Shown here piece by piece: positions 13,483 to 24,096 of a stretch of 64,000 nucleotides of DNA; the first letter of the stretch is position 1, and the number at the start of each line of letters is the position of its first letter. Location: the NCBI GenBank assembly GCA_023898485.1, contig CP060225.1:620001-684000 (forward strand), given 5' to 3'. Position numbers and translations under genes: made by a program. Source of the stretch: Candidatus Peribacteria bacterium. Its GTDB lineage: Bacteria > Patescibacteriota > Gracilibacteria > Absconditabacterales > Absconditicoccaceae. The notes beneath the pieces were generated by a model. The model ran no database searches, was not told the origin of the DNA, and saw only the letters and a list, made by a program, of their open reading frames with translations.

Positions 13483-16400
13483 CTAACTGCCGGGTCCATT
13501 ACCCGTTCCATTGGTATCTTGCTTCGGATAACCTCATGTATTGGAGTTGCCATTATCCTGATTACTATTACTGCCGGCATTACTGTTGCCAGTACCGTTT
13601 GTCCCCTTTGAGTTTTGTGATCCCTTTTCTATATTCTGTGCATACGCAAAAGCTATCTCTTGTTTTCTTGTCTCTGCGTTGAGCATTATATTGTAATCAT
13701 TTATCTTGTATTGTCAAGCATTTGTGACAGTGCTACTCATTGATGTCTTTTGTACGACGTCATCTGTCACGATCTCCTTATTATCTTTGTCTACGAACTT
13801 GATTTTGATCTTCATCGTGAGTTGGTCATTGAGACAGTGAGCACAAGCAGCCATAAAGAATGCTGGTGAAAGTATCGCATATCTACCCGCTGTATTTGTT
13901 GGAGGTTTTTCACCACTTTTCAGGTATGTAAGAATCATGTTCCATTTTGTGTTTACGTCACCATCTCCTAGATTTACTCCTTGACTCTCCATCGCGTCCA
14001 CGTATGCTTTCATGATCTTCTGGTCTTGGACCATACTCTCGAAGAACCCAATGAGTCTATCTTCATCACCAGCTTCAAGGTCTGAAATAAGTGTTTCTGT
14101 ATCCTTTACAATAGTTGTATTGGTGGTGATTTTGTCAGGACTTGTTTTGTATGATGCTACAGCGCTGATACCCTTGATCGAGTCTGTCTCACATATGGCC
14201 CCACAATCCTTCACACCAACAATCATATTCTCACGAGCTTTTTGTAACTTACTGATCAATGATGCGCTAAATTTATACTTATCCTTGTTATAAGGATTGT
14301 GTCTATGTTCTATAATCTGGTATATTGGCGCTAGTAGAAATGCAAGTTTGTACTCTGGTGTATTTTTGCCCTTGGGTCCATATCATAGCCAGTGGTTTCT
14401 TTTTGTAATATCTACGCCGAGTGCTTCTTGTATCAATGTGGGATTTTCTCCTGTTCCATTCCACCCATTAATAAATGTACTAAGAGCGTCTTTTTTATTA
14501 GTATTGGTAATCGCACACTTTTTAAGTAATTCTTGTGCCTTTGCTTTCATGGCATCTAATGATGTCTGGCCTTTTTCTTTCCCCTCTAACTGTTTGTACA
14601 TCGTAGAGTAGACACGAGATTCTTGCGCATAGAGCGTGTAAAATTCTGCGTCTGATATATCAGCATCTGTGGCTGTCTTGCCCAATATAGATCTTGCTAC
14701 GTCCATAACTGCTTTATTTTCTTTCAGTGAGCCCCAGTCTCACTTCACTGCAGCTACATCGAATGCTTTCTTGATATCGTTAGTATCAGGAAGATAATGG
14801 AATTCGGCAATCTTTTCTGGCACGATGAACTGGTTAATGCTATTACTGACATTTGCTATGTCAGTATCCAGATCAGTAATCACTTCTCCTGTATGTGAGC
14901 CTATTTTGCGATATTCGACTTCAAATGTAGTAGCACCATCTACTCCCGGTTCCAGCTTCACCTCTTGTGATCCATCAGTCTTGACTGTGATAAGGAGTTT
15001 CTTCCCTATGAGTCCATCTGTAGGGACGTCGATCGTGATCGTTTGTCCTGGTGGGTTTTCTCCGAGTGTAGTGATTGTTAGCTTGGTATCGTTGTCTGTT
15101 AGCTGTAGTGACTTAACAGATGGTAGATCTTGTACTTTTTGATCTAGGGTTCTTTGATCTATCTTGCGAGCTGTCCATTGTACTGCATATTTTTCAAACT
15201 CAGCAGGATCTCCTTTGTGGTTGGTAAACTCATCGAAACTTTTGATCACTTCAATATCAGCGCCATCACTGTCAGACTTTGATTCGTTTTTGGTGGTTTT
15301 GGGATCATCTACTTTGTCCTCGTAGTGATCTTTATCCAAATATCTCTTCACTCCTTGGTGTCCGATAATGAGGTGGTAATCCACATTCTCAGCGTGACTG
15401 ATACGTGTAAGTGTCATCATCATGGACGCGGGTATGATGAGCTTGCCATCTTGATACGCGACAAATTGTTTCAATTCTGGCACGATATGGAGATTCAGTG
15501 TCTGTAATACATCCTCCGAGATCGCAATAGTGTCTGGTTCGCCTTCTTGGAATACAAATCCATCTCCTAGATGGAAGCGCATATTGAGTCCCTTGGTAAA
15601 TTCTGCTGGTGTAAGATCTATCGATTCTGCTCACCATCACTTACCTAGGACATGCTCGTATGCTCTCTCAGCACTCGCTTTGGATTCGCTGTATGTGGGT
15701 TGTTTGTAGTCTGTAAAACGGATACCAATACTTGGTATTGGCAACGAATGTGCTAGGAGTGTCACTCCTATGCTCACACCGGAGAATTCAAACCATCATT
15801 TTGCAATCTTTTCTACGTTTTCGTTCCAGAACTGCTGTGCAAAATGATCAGCGATGATCTCCTGAATTCTTCCAAAGGCGTTTGACTTTTCTTGCTCAGT
15901 AAAGAGGTCCTTGTCCTTATCATTTTCATCTTTCCATGCAGTTGCATCAAAATGCACCAACATCTGATGGAGATCCGATGCGAAACTACTGATTTTATCA
16001 CCAGGAGTTTTGGGATATTGCGCTTTTAGTGCTGTAATAATATCTGCCTCGGTGGTTTTCATTCCTTTGCCAAGTGCGGATCATACAATCTTTTTGAATC
16101 ATTCATAAATAGCATCTTTTTTGGCTTCCATGGACTCAAGTTTGTCTTTGCTCCAGTGTGCAGATAATGTCGTAGCAAAAATACTCGTATGAACGACTCC
16201 TCCGATATAGTGAGCGGCTTCATTTCCTAGTGATTTTCTCAGTGATTGGTGATTTATGTTCTTTTCTAGACCAAGATACATCGATGGTCATGCCATGATT
16301 TTTCATTCTGTATTGACTCATACTCATCATCCTACACCATACATCATATATAATCCTTTGTTGTTGAGCTCTTTTCTTGCGGTGAGAGATACTGCCATAC

Positions 16401-19086
16401 CTATCATAGCACCCATGCCACCTTCAGCTTTTTTATATCACAGTACTCATGGCGTGATATTGAAACTGTCAAACGCCTTACTCAATACGTTTGCAAATCA
16501 CTTTCCTCCTTTCTTCTCGGAGAGTTCTTTGAGAGATAGTGAAAAGTTCATAGCCATCCCTCATCCGGCATTGCCATTGATGATTCATGCTCATAGTCAC
16601 AAGAGTTTGCGTCTCAGTACTTTGATATTGTGTTTTGTGTTCTTTTTCTCTTGTAAAGACTTATATGATTTTTCTAGCTGAGCAATGTCATCTTCTGAAT
16701 AGGTACCCTCTTTCTTGGCTTCTTCAATATCTTGTGCTATGGTCTTGAGTGTCTTCGCCCATTCTTCTGATAGGAATTTATCTATCGAATTACTCTCTTT
16801 GAAACTGAGGTTATCTTCAAATTCATCTATATTCTTATCCCCTACGGCAGTAGTATTATCGATTCAAGCTGCCTCTGCCTCTTCTGTATTCTGGGCTTCT
16901 TTGTCATGTTTCCACCTTTCTGCTATCCACTGTGCGTAGGCAGGTCCTTTGTCGAGGATGGTGTGTATCTCTTCCCCATATTTCCCAAAAAAATCCTTAT
17001 AATATAATTTGAAATGAGGTTTCTCCTTGAGTAAATTCCACAAATCTTGTTCTGTCTCTTTGTCATCAAGTGTTTTCATATGTTCATCAAGCCATTTTTT
17101 CATCTGAGGATCTCCACTGAGAGATCATTTCAAAATACCAATCAGACCCTTGACGAGCTTTTGCTCTGATTCCGCTGGGCTCTTTTTGTGAAAGAAGACA
17201 GCATCTCTTTTGACATCTATGAAAGCCTGTGCAATCGATGATCCACTGATAGTATTGACATCTATTTGGTTTTTCTTGTTGTATTTTTCTTGTTGTTTGC
17301 CTTGTAGTCCAATATTGGTTTTTACCAGTCTACCGTCACTATTGATATCGCCAAATAGTCACGCCAATTGATATGATAAATCGGTGTTTATCAGCGATTC
17401 TACCTCTTCTGGTGTCATATTCATCACATCTTCGTATGTCGTAGATAGTCTTTTTTTCTCTTCTTCTGATGGCGTATCGGTATCTTCTATTTCTTCCATA
17501 TTGTTACTGGTTTTTATGTTTCTTGCTATCTGACTCATATTATTCTTCCCCATGCGGAGCATATTGAAATACCCATCTACCACAACAGTACGATAGTCAT
17601 CACTTGCATAGAATTCTCTTGTATTAACTCGCTTACCATTCTCACCCTTAACTTGTTTGCTTAGTGAACCATAAATATATGCTTGAGCAAACTTTTCGAG
17701 ATTCTTATGTTCTTTTTTGGATATCTTTTTGCCAGCGCCAGCCATAGGTTCGTATGAGGCAAGACCATGGGATAGGAAATCATCTACAAATGAGGTGACA
17801 TCTGGATGATTATCGGTAATCTTAGGTGTATATACATTAGCGTATGTATCCAATGCTTTGATTGCAGAGATTGCATTGATCTCTCCTTTTTTAGTAATGT
17901 TCTTGAGCATTTTGATCATACTTTCCTCATTGTTTCTGACTCATTCTTTTCCAAAAATTGCTTCATAATCTGTTCCTATCATTTGTAAATCATCCACAGA
18001 CTCCTCGTCTCGCATGAGACTATTGTCTTTGGTGTTGAAATACTGTTTGGCAGCTTTTTTGTTCTTCTGGTTGTAGATATTAGTCTTTTTCTCAAACTTT
18101 TTGTCAAGGGCAACCTGATATCCATCAAAAGTTTCATGATATATGGTGGGTGCTCAGTCTTGGGCTGATCATTGTATCTGGCTTCCTGTTTCTGACGTGC
18201 CTGTTCCTTCTGGTTGTGTTTCTGTTCCTTCTGTTGTTCCTGTTGTTACTGGTGCTTCTGTTTTCTTATCTGTTACTGGTGCTTCTGTTTTCTTATCTGT
18301 TACTGGTATTTCTGTTGATGTTCCTTCTGGTTGTGTTTCTGTTCCTTCTGTTGTTCCTGTTGTTACTGGTGCTTCTGTTTTCTTATCTGTTACTGGTGCT
18401 TCTGTTTTCTTATCTGTTACTGGTATTTCTGTTGATGTTCCTTCTGGTTGTGTTTCTGTTCCTTCTTTTGTTCCTGTTGTTCCTGTTTCTGGTTCTGTTG
18501 TTGATGGTTGTTGTTGGTTGTTGTTTTCTTCTTTTATTTTATCTTGTGCATTATCTATCATTGTGCCGAAACTATCGATTAGATTATCGATCTCATTGTT
18601 ATAAAGTTCTTTTGCTTTGGCACTTTCATTATCATACAGTGCTTTCCATGCATCAATATCTTCTTGGTTGAGTGATCCATCTGTTGTACCAAGAGCTATG
18701 TCAAGCTTGGTTTTATCATCAGCATCATCTATGGCATATATGCCACCATCTTCTATGGCGGTGAGGATTTTGTCGAATTTTTGGACAGCAGCAAGGTTTT
18801 CATGAGTAAGGTAAGAAGGAAATCTTAAACTAGGCAGATCTGATGCAGAAAGACCTGCAACAAGATTAGAAAATGATAAATATTTAGGGTCTGAAAAGCC
18901 TTCTCCACCTTGATTGTCGGTATTTTCTACCACATACGAAATACTGGCACCAGGATTAGAATCATCTAATTCTTTCACATAATGCTTAAGAGCATCAAAA
19001 TCCTTAGGATCTAGTTTCTCAGAAAATATTTTATTATCAATATCTTCCTGATTTTTCTGATACTGTACATCAATTCTTCCGGACAT
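13483..19086 (-). CDS. Giant 1867-aa protein of unknown function
   Basis: I checked the frame between the standard-code fragments and found no TAA or TAG from ATG 19086 to TAG 13483, so it is one gene. It has no signal peptide. Order: a charged N-terminal region (1-200), a Thr/Pro/Glu linker with tandem repeats (about 205-300), a long helical middle, a glycine-rich and more hydrophobic stretch encoded around 16280-16660, a Lys/Asp-rich alpha/beta part, and an Asn/Gly/Ser low-complexity tail (about the last 50 residues, NSNAGSNSNQDNGNSNTGG). I recognise no domain. It is in tandem with the next giant gene (165 bp apart) and the surface protein (53 bp), which suggests a surface or envelope locus. 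Confidence 0.8.
18205..18475 (-). repeat. 117-bp tandem repeat encoding a Thr/Pro/Glu linker
   Basis: Two and a part copies of a 39-residue unit (EGTETQPEGTSTEIP followed by two copies of VTDKKTEAP). The outer 117-bp and inner 27-bp periods are almost identical at DNA level, so the expansion is recent. It reads as a flexible linker inside the 1867-aa protein. Confidence 0.9.
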
Positions 19087-19253
19087 AGTTTCAATACGAA
19101 GAGAGTAAAATCTATATATTCATAACTTATAGTACATAATACACAGAAATCATATGAAAGCTAAAAATAAACACAGATATGTATCATTAAAAATTGACAA
19201 AAATAAAAAAGATGATGTTAATTAACACCATCTCTATTAATCACAATATATTG

Positions 19254-22200
19254 TTATTGTTGTTTTAGATACTCTTGATACAGGATGGCCGGATACTGAT
19301 CTGCTCCATCTGCAAAATCTATATTTACCTTATTATCTTTTAGTACTTTGAAAAAGTCGAGTAGATCATATTTTTGTGTGTCTTTTTTGTTAGATTTCAT
19401 ATAGCGGTCTTTGAATAGAGTATCGGGTTCTATGGTCTGGTCTTCGCCTTTATCATCTTTCATGACAAGAGATTTTCGATTTTTGAGGGTCAATGTGCGT
19501 GGATGAGATGTGGCAAGTGCATCTCACAGGTCTTTGAGATTGATAGTGATCGGCTGGTCAATAGTAAGATTACCCTGGAAACTCATCAATGATTTCCACT
19601 GATCCGCACTGGGCGTGCTAGCGGCTTCTGATTGGACAGAAAGGTTGCTATAATCAGCGATTGCATTCTTGTATGCATCAGTAGCGAGGGTGGTCATATC
19701 CACTCCCTGTAGATCCAACGTATCTATATAGTATTTGTCATGGATGTCTTTGATCTTGTCAGGAGATGGTGCAGACGACCCTATGTCTTTGATCTTGTCA
19801 GGAGATGGTGCAGACGACCCTATGTCTTTGATCTTGTCAGGAGATGGTGCAGACGACCCTATGTCTTTGATCTTGTCAGGAGATGGTGCAGATTTGCTGA
19901 CCAAATGTAGTTTGGTGAGATTTCTTGCTTGTGCGATCTCGAGCAGATTGTCGTCTGATGAAGGTTTTTGGATAGTAAGTTCATTACCACGAAAAAATGT
20001 GCGAATATCCTTTGCCTTCTGCTCATCGATGGACATAGCGGAGAAGTCATATACGCCTGCTGTCTTATCAATCGTCTTTTGTTTCTTTTCTTTGCGATCA
20101 ATCTTGTCCACAGTGGTTTTCATCTCTCTGTCTCCTATAGCGAGCAGGTCATCAGTGATATCTTTCTGTGATGGGAGTAAAACATTCGCCTGTGTATAGC
20201 TCAGTGGCGATCAGCCATCTACCTGTAACTCTTGCAAACGAGGAAAGCTATAAGTCTGGCCCTTCTGCCCAAATTCATCGATAGCTTCTGGCAACACGTT
20301 AGATGTTTTGATAAATCATAATTCAAGTGATTTGTTAGGGTGTCCTTCAGCCCATTTCTTAACAAATTCCTTAGTAGATTCATCATCTAGTGGTGTATCA
20401 ATAATTCTTGGTAAAGCAAGAGATCATGGAAATTGACCTAACTGATTCATCTCTTGTTCAGCCTGGAATGCATCAGCCAAAATAGTAAGTTTATTGATGT
20501 CTGAGTCTGGTGCAGCTAGAGTACTTAAAAGAGGCCAATCATATGATAACGTCTTATATCACAGGCTATCTCTACCAACCATCACTGTCACATCTTTTTT
20601 TATATTCTTTAGTTGATTAAGAATAGCGATTAGTGGAACCTTTCATAGCCTCTCTTTCATGAGCATTGCATTGAAGGTCACTGATTGTATATGTGGATTA
20701 TTATTGATAGCTTTGACCAGCCTCTCAGCAGACTGAGAATCCATATAGCTGAGTCTTGAGAGATCAAGTTCCGAACTAGTGAAATACTTCTCAATTTGAC
20801 CAGGGATCAGTTTCTCTCCATCACGATTGCTATCCAATCTCTTGATATTTTCTGTATAGTCCAGATAACCCACATACTCGATACGATCTCCCTTGGCAAC
20901 CTGCTCTGCTGACCGGACTATTTCCGCATGATCGACACCATCTTCTACTGTCATCGTGAGACCATAGGCATGACTCTCGTAGTTGAGATCATCTCTGAAA
21001 TTATCAATATCCTTACTCAGTGCTTCATCTGCTATCACCCCATCTTGCTTTGCAAGGTCTAGGAGTTTGGCATCGAGGAAATCTTTTGCTTTCGTCTTTC
21101 CATCGGTCAGCGTGATATTAATATCAGTGATATATTGCATTTTTTTGCTCAAAATATTGAGGGCTCTCTTTTTATCTTCTATACTCAGTGACTGGTCATC
21201 TACACTGTTTGCAAATACATCCAGTGCATGCAAAAAACGAAAACGAGAAGTAGCCTCCATGACTTTTTCTGGTGATGCTGCTTCATCTATATCCTTTCTC
21301 AATCTTGCTACCTCATTTTTCATGCTGATAGGTCATGATTCATCATCAGTCTCATAGATATCGATCTGCACGTCTCCTTTCTTTATTAACTGTTGTAGGG
21401 TGGTAAATGGATTCAATGACGATGATGATACTTTCCATCATGCATCTGATCATGGAACACTGGTGTAGCGAACTTCTTGTGCATGTTTTCCTACCAAATC
21501 GAAAAAATCTACCCACTCATCCAGCGTACTTTCACTCTTGGGATCTAATCATGAAAGACGTTTGTATTGTTTATCAATAAATGTACTCATATCACTCTGG
21601 GCACTCGCTTCAAGTTCTGCTACAGATTTGACAGATGTTGTACCCAGCAGCTTCGTCATAAGTTTTGTATATTGTTCATAGAAATTCACTTCTTCAGTAT
21701 ATCACTGGGGTTTCACTTTTGTATTAGGATCGATCTCATCCATCATCAAAAATTGAAAACCGAACTGCTGATCTACCGACAGTAGCAGATCTTTCAATTC
21801 TTTATATCATGGTTTTTTTAGTTCTAACCAGATCTTTCTTTTGTCACTGTCGTTATCGAGTTTCGTAATAAACGCATCCAACGACTTGAATTCTGCTTGC
21901 GAAATTCATGGCGTATCATCTAACTTGGGTGCTCAGTCAAAACGTAAGAGCTGACCTTTCTCGATAGTTTCTGTTCATACATTTTTTATTTGATCTTTTA
22001 GTGCTGCTAGATCAGCTTCCACCACAGATTTGAGCTTATCTATATAATCTTGACCATATACTACCTCCAGTGCAGCAAGTTCATCAATAGACATCATCTT
22101 CTCATTATTATCGAGTATTCCGTCTGATAATTTTTTATCAAATCCATTGATAAATTTTATATTCTGTGGTGTGATATATAGCGGCACAATGGCAGTATTT

Positions 22201-22475
22201 AATGCTTCAGAAATACTCATTTTACTATCTGCTGACTTTCGGTATATACTATTCCCCTCCATAACAAAACCATCATCTCCCATCTTTTTGGATAGGACTT
22301 GATTTATATCGCTTCTATTCTCTCATGATTTATGTTGCAAGAACACTATCAGATCTATGATATTAGATTGATCCCATCATAAATTACCCAGTGTATTGAA
22401 ATCATGTTCAGACACATTCTTCATCACCCTCTCCTTGGCTTGTAATCCATCAAGATTCTTGGTTTCTCCTCCCAT
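19254..22475 (-). CDS. 1073-aa protein of unknown function
   Basis: The frame from ATG 22475 to TAA 19254 is open in table 25 (checked codon by codon through the gaps). It has no signal peptide or membrane segment. It is rich in Asp, Lys and Leu. Several stretches resemble leucine-rich-repeat strands (LDLSRLSYMDSQSAERL; LTKLHLVSKS; IDTLDLQGVDMTTLA), but irregularly, so an LRR-like or solenoid fold is only a suggestion. Around residue 750-800 it has four copies of a 13-residue unit. It has the same orientation and style as the 1867-aa neighbour and may be related in function. Confidence 0.8.
19744..19893 (-). repeat. 39-bp tandem repeat x4 in coding sequence
   Basis: Four copies of a 39-bp unit encoding SAPSPDKIKDIGS-type peptides; three are identical at DNA level. 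In-frame expansion in the 1073-aa protein. Confidence 0.92.
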
Positions 22476-22502
22476 GTGTGTATGCAATAAATGCAATAAA
22501 AA

Positions 22503-22518
22503 ATACTGTATACAGTAT
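22503..22518. promoter_or_regulatory. Perfect 16-bp palindrome upstream of the 1073-aa gene
   Basis: ATACTGTATACAGTAT lies 28 bp upstream of the ATG at 22475, in an A/T-rich spacer. This could be an operator for a dimeric repressor. It lacks the CTGT-N8-ACAG spacing of LexA. The rest of the spacer (22476-22687) holds nothing I can name. Confidence 0.4.
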
Positions 22519-22687
22519 AAGATAAAAACCACTAAAAAGAAAAATATTGCACACAGTACTATCTACTTCTATTTGACAATCTTACAAAAATATACCATAG
22601 CACTATTTTATCTCATTATAGCTTGCTATTTGCTTCCTGAATAACTACAGTGTGTCACACTGTTTATATGTGTTATGCTTATGATAT

Positions 22688-22891
22688 ATGGAAACTAATG
22701 ATATAGTTGCACTTACTAGTGAGATTAACAAACTCAACGACAGTATCAGACGAGGTAGTACACAAATGGCTAATGCACTAGCAACACATGATGTGAAATA
22801 ATATAACAAAATGTCAATTACGCAAAAGCAACTTATAAAAGAATATGATGCACTCAAAAAACAGAAAGAGAAAATGGAGATCGAATCATAA
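22688..22891 (+). CDS. Two tiny ORFs in one frame separated by a TAA
   Basis: ATG 22688 gives 37 codons (ending ATHDVK) to a TAA at 22799; the same frame resumes and a second ATG at 22811 gives 26 codons (MSITQKQLIKEYDALKKQ...) to TAA 22889. Both are charged and helix-forming, like a short coiled coil. A TATGCT box lies 8 nt before the first ATG. This could be a small gene cut by a TAA, two small genes, or chance. They lie upstream of the GIY-YIG/tRNA block on the same strand. Confidence 0.35.
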
Positions 22892-22933
22892 GCACTGTAA
22901 TATGAAAGTATATCATTAGTTTCATTCATCAAT

Positions 22934-22985
22934 ATGATGGTGCAGTGGCAGCCACCGCAGATATGTGGGGTGTGGGTTCGAATCA
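22934..22985 (+). other. tRNA-half-like element before the GIY-YIG gene
   Basis: GGTGCAGTGGCAGCCACCGC, a hairpin (CCAC...GTGG), and then GTGGGTTCGAATC, the T-arm signature. The layout resembles the 88-bp Cys-type repeats downstream (hairpin followed by GGGTTCGAATC), but the T-stem no longer pairs. Probably a degraded tRNA-derived unit. Confidence 0.4.
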
Positions 22986-23007
22986 TTTTGTATCTTTACA
23001 TCAGTTT

Positions 23008-23265
23008 ATGTATTATGTATATATTCTACAGTGATCGAGATACTATGTTGGTATGACTGGCAATATGGAAAAAAGATTGAGTGAACACCAAGATGGAAAA
23101 GTATACTCAACTTCCAGAATGTGAGATGTAATATTACTATGATATTACCTATGCACAACCAAACAGGATGCTATTGATCTAGAAAAGAAAATTAAAAAAA
23201 GTAAAAATATAAAAAGATATGTGTGAAAAGAGTGATTCATATGGTACCGTGGCAGAGTGGTCTAA
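23008..23265 (+). CDS. Small GIY-YIG nuclease abutting and overlapping tRNA-Cys
   Basis: An 85-aa frame that needs UGA=Gly at several positions. It shows MYYVYILQ, RYYVGMT, the arginine helix MEKRLSEHQ, GDVILLGYY, and the glutamate helix DAIDLEKKIKKSKNIKRYV, i.e. a single GIY-YIG domain of the YhbQ/UvrC-N type. The TAA (23263-23265) lies 23 nt inside the tRNA-Cys gene, so the last codons are read from tRNA sequence. That suggests the tRNA now supplies the stop. It is related in layout to the ORF inside the 23S insertion. A link with the tRNA repeats that follow is inference. Confidence 0.8.
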
Positions 23266-23316
23266 TGCCGGGGCCTGCAAAGCCTTCGTTCATGGGTTCG
23301 AATCCCATCGGTACCT
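23243..23316 (+). tRNA. tRNA-Cys(GCA)
   Basis: Acceptor GGTACCG/CGGTACC, anticodon loop CTGCAAA (GCA), T-arm ATGGG TTCGAAT CCCAT, discriminator T, CCA not encoded. All arms pair. Confidence 0.93.
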
Positions 23317-23668
23317 AAACCTCAATAATAGTATATGGTGTTGGCAGGATAGGCCTGCAACCCCGCACGTCTGCGGGGCATGGGTTCGAATCCCATCGGT
23401 ACCTAAACCTCAATAATAGTATATGGTGTTGGCAGGATAGGCCTGCAACCCCGCACGTCTGCGGGGCATGGGTTCGAATCCCATCGGTACCTAAACCTCA
23501 ATAATAGTATATGGTGTTGGCAGGATAGGCCTGCAACCCCGCACGTCTGCGGGGCATGGGTTCGAATCCCATCGGTACCTAAACCTCAATAATAGTATAT
23601 GGTGTTGGCAGGATAGGCCTGCAACCCCGCACGTCTGCGGGGCATGGGTTCGAATCCCATCGGTACCT
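23317..23668 (+). repeat. Four exact 88-bp tRNA-Cys-derived tandem repeats
   Basis: Each unit is an A/T-rich 20-nt spacer plus a 68-nt tRNA-like body. The body keeps the T-arm and 3' acceptor half of tRNA-Cys exactly. Its 5' strand GGTGTTG still pairs with CGGTACC using G-U pairs. The D-arm is replaced by a hairpin GCAGG-ATAGG-CCTGC and the anticodon arm by CCCCGCA-CGTC-TGCGGGG. So it can fold as a cloverleaf without a 7-nt anticodon loop. The four copies look identical. These could be tRNA decoys, RNase P/Z substrates, recombination targets, or an expanding pseudo-tRNA. Confidence 0.88.
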
Positions 23669-23680
23669 CCAAATCATCAT

Positions 23681-23756
<76 letters not shown>

Positions 23757-23780
23757 GTTGTTTATGTATGTAGTGTGATT

Positions 23781-23853
23781 AGGGTATTAGCTCAGTTGGT
23801 AGAGCAGCGGTCTCCAAAGCCGCGTGTCGGGAGTTCGAATCTCTCATACCCTG
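23781..23853 (+). tRNA. tRNA-Trp(CCA)
   Basis: Acceptor AGGGTAT/ATACCCT, D-arm TAGCTCAGTTGGTAGAGC, anticodon stem GCGGT/GCCGC with loop CTCCAAA (CCA), T-loop TTCGAAT. The anticodon reads UGG, as required where UGA is glycine; a UCA anticodon is not found here. Confidence 0.93.
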
Positions 23854-24028
23854 ATTTTTTGAATTGAAATATTAAGCTCAGTGGTACCCCGACGAGTCGG
23901 GGCAAAGCCGCGTGTCGGGAGTTCGAATCTCTCATACCCTGATTTTTTGAATTGAAATATTAAGCTCAGTGGTACCCCGACGAGTCGGGGCAAAGCCGCG
24001 TGTCGGGAGTTCGAATCTTGCCGGCCCT
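23854..24028 (+). repeat. Two 88-bp tRNA-Trp-derived tandem repeats
   Basis: Each unit has a 12-14 nt A/T-rich spacer, a decayed acceptor strand (GAAATAT), AAGCTCAGTGGTA, an inserted hairpin CCCCGAC-GA-GTCGGGG in place of the 5' side of the anticodon arm, then CAAAGCCGCG and the intact T-arm and 3' acceptor of tRNA-Trp. The unit length equals that of the Cys-type repeat. The second copy switches after TTCGAATCT to TGCCGGCCCT, the 3' end of some other tRNA, so a recombination junction lies near 24018. Confidence 0.85.
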
Positions 24029-24036
24029 GCCATCAA

Positions 24037-24066
24037 AAATATCACCCCACGAAGAGGTGATTTTCT
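24037..24066 (+). terminator. Terminator at the end of the tRNA block
   Basis: ATCACC/GGTGAT stem followed by TTTTCTTTT. Confidence 0.75.
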
Positions 24067-24096
24067 TTTATTCAAAAAACCACTCAGACTCCTCCC

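Noticed and set aside
18143..18671. Long plus-strand frames of 153 and 173 codons, very rich in Leu/Val/Ser
   Set aside because: They are the antisense of the Thr/Pro/Glu tandem repeat in the 1867-aa gene; the hydrophobic repeats are a mirror effect.
22503..22518. LexA box
   Set aside because: The palindrome has CTG-TATA-CAG, not the CTGT-N8-ACAG or GAAC-N4-GTTC spacing of known LexA sites.
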